Source: Antedon mediterranea
Lineage: Eukaryota > Echinodermata > Crinoidea > Comatulida > Antedonidae
Direction of reading: 5' to 3'
Length of the DNA: 64,000 nucleotides
NCBI RefSeq assembly: GCF_964355755.1
Contig: NC_092673.1
Coordinates: 17,677,001 to 17,741,000 of the forward strand
Positions 62,501 through 64,000 of this stretch are shown in pieces. Under the pieces are notes generated by a model. The model was not told where the DNA came from. It worked only from the letters and a program-made list of their open reading frames with translations, and made no database searches. Position numbers and translations under genes: made by a program. Each line of letters starts with the position of its first letter. Position 1 is the first letter of the stretch.

Positions 62501-62952
62501 TCCAAAGTAAACTTTTATTCAATTTATCTCTCTCTCTCTCCTCCATCTTTCAATGTTGAAGGCGGTAGACTATAAACAGCAGCACTTAAGTTTTGGTTTG
62601 GATACAGGAGTTATAGGTGGCGCACTGTACAAGTTGATGTCATTTATTGGCAAATAGTAATTTCTATTCACGTCCTAATTTACAACCAATGTTAAAAAAT
62701 AGTAAATCTACGTGTTATCACATGATGCTCTTTCATCCAATCTCTAGATGGTAAATGTTTGAGACATGACATAATACTGTATGTATGTGATGCGTAATTA
62801 AAGTGTGTTATATTGTATATCAATAATTTCTCAAAACTACTAATAACTAAACCCATTTTTTTAATAGGATGGATATACACCTGTCTCAGTTTTACAAAAT
62901 AACTGGATGATAAGGGACCAGAGTAAAACTGAAATTTTAAACTTCTTTAAAA
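38537..62952 (+). CDS. Gene B: tandem paralogue of gene A (3' partial)
   Basis: Spliced coding region open to the right edge. Exons: 38537-38544 (start codon), 40186-40279, 47840-47944, 50481-50588, 53850-53960, 54183-54287, 54507-54611, 61847-61951, 62868-62952; phases agree throughout and give 275 codons plus one base. The N-terminus MERNKLQDAFYRNDLQKIK is a capping helix pair, followed by six complete ankyrin repeats and the same terminal repeat as gene A. There is no kinase or signal peptide. By homology it should continue into Roc and COR outside the window. Two further ankyrin modules are dead (50232, 55970). The first coding exon is only eight bases, which automated annotation would easily miss. 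Confidence 0.75.
38682..39979. mobile_element. Nested fold-back elements in intron 1 of gene B
   Basis: Outer arms: AGGCCTAAAAAAAAAAAA then TTGTTTGTTTGCTGTCA at the left, inverted as TGACAGCAAACAAAC and a T-run ending GGCCT at the right. Inside, a second inverted pair: GTATATTTCGGTGTATAA at about 39010 and TACACCGAAATATACG at about 39762, with a further TTCGGTGTATAAGACGCACC at 39700. No coding sequence was recognised. Confidence 0.6.
40186..40279 (+). CDS. Gene B exon 2, N-terminal cap of the ankyrin block
   Basis: 94 bases, phase 2 in and 0 out (acceptor TTTTAACAG, donor GTATAA). Encodes NKLQDAFYRNDLQKIKQICK then TQPDLLKSIDE, which has the helix-turn-helix shape of a first ankyrin repeat lacking the TPLH start. 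The phase switch to 0 matches the repeat exons. Confidence 0.75.
42080..43174. mobile_element. hAT-like non-autonomous element (1095 bp)
   Basis: Ends GGGGTGTCACGAAACC and GGTTTCGTGACACCCC, with a perfect 8-bp target duplication TGATGATG (42072-42079, 43175-43182) taken from the minisatellite unit. 8-bp duplications are typical of hAT. Subterminal CTAAGACC/GAAAGCTAAGA motifs repeat several times at both ends, as transposase-binding arrays do. No transposase inside. Confidence 0.8.
42405..43079. mobile_element. Inner fold-back element shared with 32641-33418
   Basis: Inverted ends TTTCGCACCTGCC and GGCAGGTGCGAAA, with inner arms TCTATGGAGCGCCAAAAGAG and its inverse near 42835. It forms the core of the hAT-like element, either by nested insertion or because the hAT end sequences captured it. 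Confidence 0.6.
44160..46452 (-). mobile_element. Helentron-like element, family 2, copy C
   Basis: Minus-strand copy joined to the last minisatellite unit. At the left it has CTAGATTTAATTCGTCA with hairpin partner TGACGAATT, then AGGTTATATGCAT. At the right it has the complete 5' end, read on the minus strand as TTAGGTTATATGCATTATC followed by ATGCATATAACCTC. It holds the tRNA-like boxes at 45358-45415. Interrupted at about 44416-45280 by a second element. Confidence 0.65.
44416..45280. mobile_element. Insertion beginning with a CTAG hairpin
   Basis: Absent from copy A of the same Helentron-like element, which is continuous here. It starts CTAGAGGGTTTGCTCGCTTC and folds back to GCGCACCCTCTAG. 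A closely related hairpin (CTAGATGGCACGCTCGCTTC) is at 62973. Its other end is near TTTATATATAG. No coding region. Confidence 0.5.
46489..47019. mobile_element. TIR element, AGGCCAATTTACACA ends (531 bp)
   Basis: AGGCCAATTTACACA at the left, TGTGTAAATTGGCCT at the right; the arms continue inward (GACGAGCGGTAA and TTACCGCTCGT). The interior has no transposase. Target duplication unclear. Confidence 0.65.
47840..47944 (+). CDS. Gene B ankyrin exon B1
   Basis: 35 codons, phase 0-0. Starts YGDTPLHGYL, variable segment RYEDP, then TLDIVNYLIQHG, ends ATLQNK. It is the most diverged intact repeat of gene B, with changes in the second helix as well. Confidence 0.84.
48666..49536. mobile_element. Harbinger-like MITE (871 bp)
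   Basis: Ends GGGCCTGTTTCTGCTG and CAGCAGAAACAGACCC. Paralogous intron copies (for example 55455) lack it, fixing the insertion point in CCTAA|GTCAC. It is flanked by TAA on the left and TTA on the right, a 3-bp duplication with one change. Repeated AATCGATTA motifs near both ends. Open frames 48903-49202 show no domain. Confidence 0.7.
50232..50255 (+). pseudogene. Deletion remnant of an ankyrin exon in gene B
   Basis: ACACCAGCAACATTGCAAAA then GAAG and donor GTAATT, without acceptor or exon body; it matches the remnant at 2871-2894 in gene A. Confidence 0.68.
50481..50588 (+). CDS. Gene B ankyrin exon B2
   Basis: 36 codons, phase 0-0. Starts NGDTPLHSYL, variable segment WSGYKS, then TLEIVTCLIQHG and VALKNK. 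Confidence 0.86.
50672..53118 (+). mobile_element. Ty3/Gypsy pol remnant, 5' truncated, decayed
   Basis: Inserted in intron DNA right after GAGAGAAAAA. Order: reverse transcriptase (FSKLDLKNAYLHLEM, LPYGITPA, ILDDM), RNase H (LATDASPYGLGAVLSH, DNQPLTRLF, NADALSRLP), then integrase (zinc-finger end CPGCQLN, HIDYAGPIDG, VSDNGPQFKSSEF) and a C-terminal tail. The gag and protease parts are missing. Frames break at about 51017, 51286, 52001 and 52322. The integrase position that normally carries the catalytic Glu has Val (GLAVRIVQTFK). Not capable of movement as it stands. Lies in an intron of gene B, same strand. Confidence 0.9.
53521..53693 (+). repeat. Probable 3' LTR of the Gypsy remnant
   Basis: A purine-rich tract (GGGAGAA) precedes TGTAATGTATTATG, and the repeat-like stretch ends CAGTACACAACA just where the ordinary intron sequence resumes (ATATTCTATTTTG). 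The TG...CA form and the position fit a short LTR of 173 bp; no 5' LTR remains for comparison. Confidence 0.45.
53850..53960 (+). CDS. Gene B ankyrin exon B3
   Basis: 37 codons, phase 0-0. Starts HGETPLLLYL, variable segment MSRNTTP, then the standard second helix and VALQDE. It is the longest variable segment in gene B, and the LLLYL replaces the conserved His of TPLH. Confidence 0.85.
54183..54287 (+). CDS. Gene B ankyrin exon B4
   Basis: 35 codons, phase 0-0. Starts DGDTLLHTYL, variable segment RHEDP, ends VALQKK. Spacing of exons B3, B4 and B5 is 333 and 324 bp. Confidence 0.86.
54507..54611 (+). CDS. Gene B ankyrin exon B5
   Basis: 35 codons, phase 0-0. Starts NGNTPLHSYL, variable segment MIGYP, ends LALQNK. 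Confidence 0.86.
55970..56058 (+). pseudogene. Ankyrin exon B6, broken by the fold-back element
   Basis: It starts DGNPLLHDYL with variable segment GNEYTP and runs to CAGCATGGGACACC. The element at 56059-59289 cuts it, and the last 19 bases of the exon plus donor GTAATG follow at 59293-59311. The duplicated ACC and the continuing exon show a simple insertion into an intact exon. Confidence 0.85.
56059..59289. mobile_element. Giant fold-back DNA element (3231 bp)
   Basis: Ends TAGTATCCCCATTTTA and TAAAATAGGGATACTA, flanked by ACC on both sides (56056-56058, 59290-59292). Most of the element is one long imperfect inverted repeat. The outer arms hold tandem units of about 150 bp with CCGCCATTTTG and CAAAATGGCGGC palindromes. 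Inner arms pair further: 57006-57060 with 58270-58330, 57241 with 58135, and 57385 with 58086. The only sizeable open frame is 57553-57909 on the minus strand (118 codons, no domain recognised). Superfamily not assigned. Confidence 0.85.
59312..60274. repeat. Family-specific intron repeat
   Basis: Copy of the long ancestral intron block (GAGAGAAAAAAGTAAG onwards), uninterrupted here. It serves as the empty-site reference for the Helentron-like insertion at 3034 and the MITE at 48666. Confidence 0.7.
60275..61301 (-). mobile_element. LINE 3' end on the minus strand, split by a SINE
   Basis: Reading from 61301 down: WKRIERRNRLCKICDINEVE then DEYHFVTVCSRYKEIRKK, the Cys/His-containing C-terminal segment of many invertebrate LINE proteins. 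The element continues through non-coding DNA and ends in (GAAT)n near 60275-60310. A SINE lies within it at 60378-60961. Only the tail of the protein is present. Confidence 0.7.
60378..60961 (+). mobile_element. tRNA-derived SINE
   Basis: Starts CTAGAGGGTACTCCGAGAGT. The tRNA-like part at 60520-60590 has A-box GTGGTTTAATGGTTA and B-box GGTTCAAGCCCC. The body contains GTTTGGTGAGAATCGGATCG and a second related segment. The tail (ACACACAAAC repeats, GTGAAAACATAACCTCC, GGCGGAGGTAATA) is of a kind widespread in marine invertebrates. Confidence 0.72.
61300..61625 (+). mobile_element. LINE 3' end (CR1/L2-like), 5' truncated
   Basis: The frame ending at TAG 61452-61454 reads RTFVYRSTKLWNSLPNNTK then SLATFKSSL. 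This is the usual last motif of CR1/L2-type proteins (G.klWNsLP ... sl..FK..L). A T-rich 3' UTR and a terminal AAATAAATAAATAG follow. It abuts the minus-strand LINE end back to back. Confidence 0.75.
61847..61951 (+). CDS. Gene B ankyrin exon B7
   Basis: 35 codons, phase 0-0. Starts YGDTPLHLYL, variable segment RSTAP, then TLEIVTCLIQHG and LALQNK. Acceptor CCTTTCCAG, donor GTAATG. Confidence 0.86.
62088..62105 (+). pseudogene. Remnant of an ankyrin exon in gene B
   Basis: GCAGCATTGCAAAATAGG and GTAATG, the counterpart of 8278-8297. Confidence 0.5.
62868..62952 (+). CDS. Gene B terminal ankyrin exon
   Basis: 85 bases, phase 0 in and 1 out, acceptor TTTTTTAATAG, donor GTAAGT. Starts DGYTPVSVLQ and ends KTEILNFFK; homologous to 9061-9145. 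The following linker, Roc and COR exons would lie beyond the window. Confidence 0.8.
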
Positions 62953-62971
62953 GTAAGTGAAATTTTAATTA

Positions 62972-63012
62972 CTAGATGGCACGCTCGCTTCGCTCGCGTA
63001 CCATCTAGGTCG
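62972..63012. repeat. CTAG hairpin (GCTCGCTTCGCTCGC type)
   Basis: CTAGATGGCACGCTCGCTTC followed by GCTCGCGTACCATCTAG forms a near-perfect hairpin bounded by CTAG. It is related to the one opening the insertion at 44416 and may mark a transposon end inside the last intron. Confidence 0.55.
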
Positions 63013-63543
63013 TGCCCACAGATGGTTCTCGAATACACAGTATTTCCAGCGAGAAAAAAATGGAGATTTCAAATGTACGTACCGCAGGACTATAATACAT
63101 TGTCGTTTACAGAAACGAATAAATATACACAATGATTTATGTAGTCAACCAAAATTAGCACCCTGGGAATTACTTCCGAGAGAGAAACAAAATGAGTCAA
63201 ATTTTTTTATTTGGACTCATTTAAACAAACCCAATTTGTGTTTTGTATGTAACATTAAGGGTTGAGGGATGGGGGAAGAAGATATGTACAAAGAGGAAAC
63301 ATTTTAAAATATATTCTTATCCACTCAGTAACGAAATATTGTTTTTAATGTTTTATAGGCCTATAAATAATATACCACTAAATACAGTAAACATTTACGA
63401 TTTAATACGGTACTTTGTTAAAACTCTCACTGTCATAGTCGATTGAAATAGTAAAGTACATGTAACGATACACCACTACGACGTTTATATATTTTTAAAT
63501 TATTAATTAATACAAACAGTGAGAAGCAACTGTCAGTAATAAC

Positions 63544-63997
63544 GTTTATTTATTTGTATATTATATGTTTATAATCTAACAGTAGGGCCTACCCACACTC
63601 ACAGTAATAAAGTTTATTTGTATATATTTTTATATTACATCTAACAGTACCAACACTCACAGTAAGAAATTTGCGATTCAAATTGCGATCAAAAGTGGTT
63701 AATACCTTAACAGTATTGTACAGCATTGCAATACTATTTATGTTTATTCTCCAAGGGGGCCCATAAATCTAAATCTATACCTCTATGGTTAAACCAAATA
63801 ATTTGGAATGTTTATTTGTATATTATATGTTTATAATCTAACAGTAGGGCCTACCCACACTCACAGTAATAAAGTTTATTTGTATATATTTTTATATTAC
63901 ATCTAACAGTACCAACACTCACAGTAAGAAATTTGCGATTCAAATTGCGATCAAAAGTGGTTTTAACCATTAAAATACCTTAACAGTATTGTACAGC
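63544..63997. repeat. Direct duplication at the right edge
   Basis: The segment starting TTTATTTGTATATTATATG at 63546 is repeated about 265 bases further on (63811 onward), through ACAGTAGGGCCTACCCACAC and CAAATTGCGATCAAAAGTGG. Intronic; between them nothing is recognised. Confidence 0.75.
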
Positions 63998-64000
63998 CAG

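Overview
This is AT-rich metazoan nuclear DNA with long introns, GT/AG splice sites, many nested transposons and several minisatellites. The TAGGCCTA-rich intergenic DNA and the repeat families look like an invertebrate deuterostome (echinoderm or hemichordate type). That assignment is an inference, because no marker gene fixes the species.

The window holds two plus-strand, head-to-tail copies of one gene family. Gene A runs from before the window to a stop codon at 30282. Gene B has its start codon at 38537 and runs out of the right edge. Gene A can be read exon by exon with every splice phase matching: ankyrin repeats (one per exon), a Roc GTPase, a COR domain, a short Cys-containing module, a chain of small phase-1 exons, one large exon with a death-effector-like fold, and a short acidic tail. 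That is about 1185 residues inside the window. The order ANK-Roc-COR-death fold recalls DAPK1, but gene B starts directly with ankyrin repeats and so has no kinase. A role as an innate immune or cell-death GTPase is inferred from domain content only.

The ankyrin exons are the striking part. They are nearly identical to each other, as are their introns (repeat period about 324-333 bp in the tight clusters). They differ mostly in a 4-7 residue stretch between the two helices, which varies in both sequence and length (35, 36 or 37 codons per repeat). All complete repeats are phase 0-0, so exons can be gained, lost or skipped without a frame change. Each gene also carries dead modules: deletion remnants at 2871, 8278, 50232 and 62088, and one exon in each gene broken by a transposon at almost the same base (a LINE in gene A at 5516, a giant fold-back element in gene B at 56059).

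Layout: 1-9145 ankyrin exons of gene A; 9146-15411 one long intron with a TIR element and a dead minus-strand LINE; 15412-25475 linker, Roc, COR and Cys module; 26067-30282 small exons and the death-fold exon; 30283-about 32075 3' UTR with a minisatellite; 32075-38497 intergenic DNA with a fold-back element, a Helentron-like element and a Harbinger-like MITE; 38537-40279 start of gene B; 40386-44159 a 71-bp minisatellite holding a hAT-like element; 44160-47019 a Helentron-like and a TIR element; 47840-62952 ankyrin exons of gene B with a Gypsy remnant (50672-53693), the fold-back element (56059-59289), a tRNA-derived SINE and LINE ends; 62953-64000 intron. No CRISPR, rRNA, functional tRNA or bacterial-type operon was seen.
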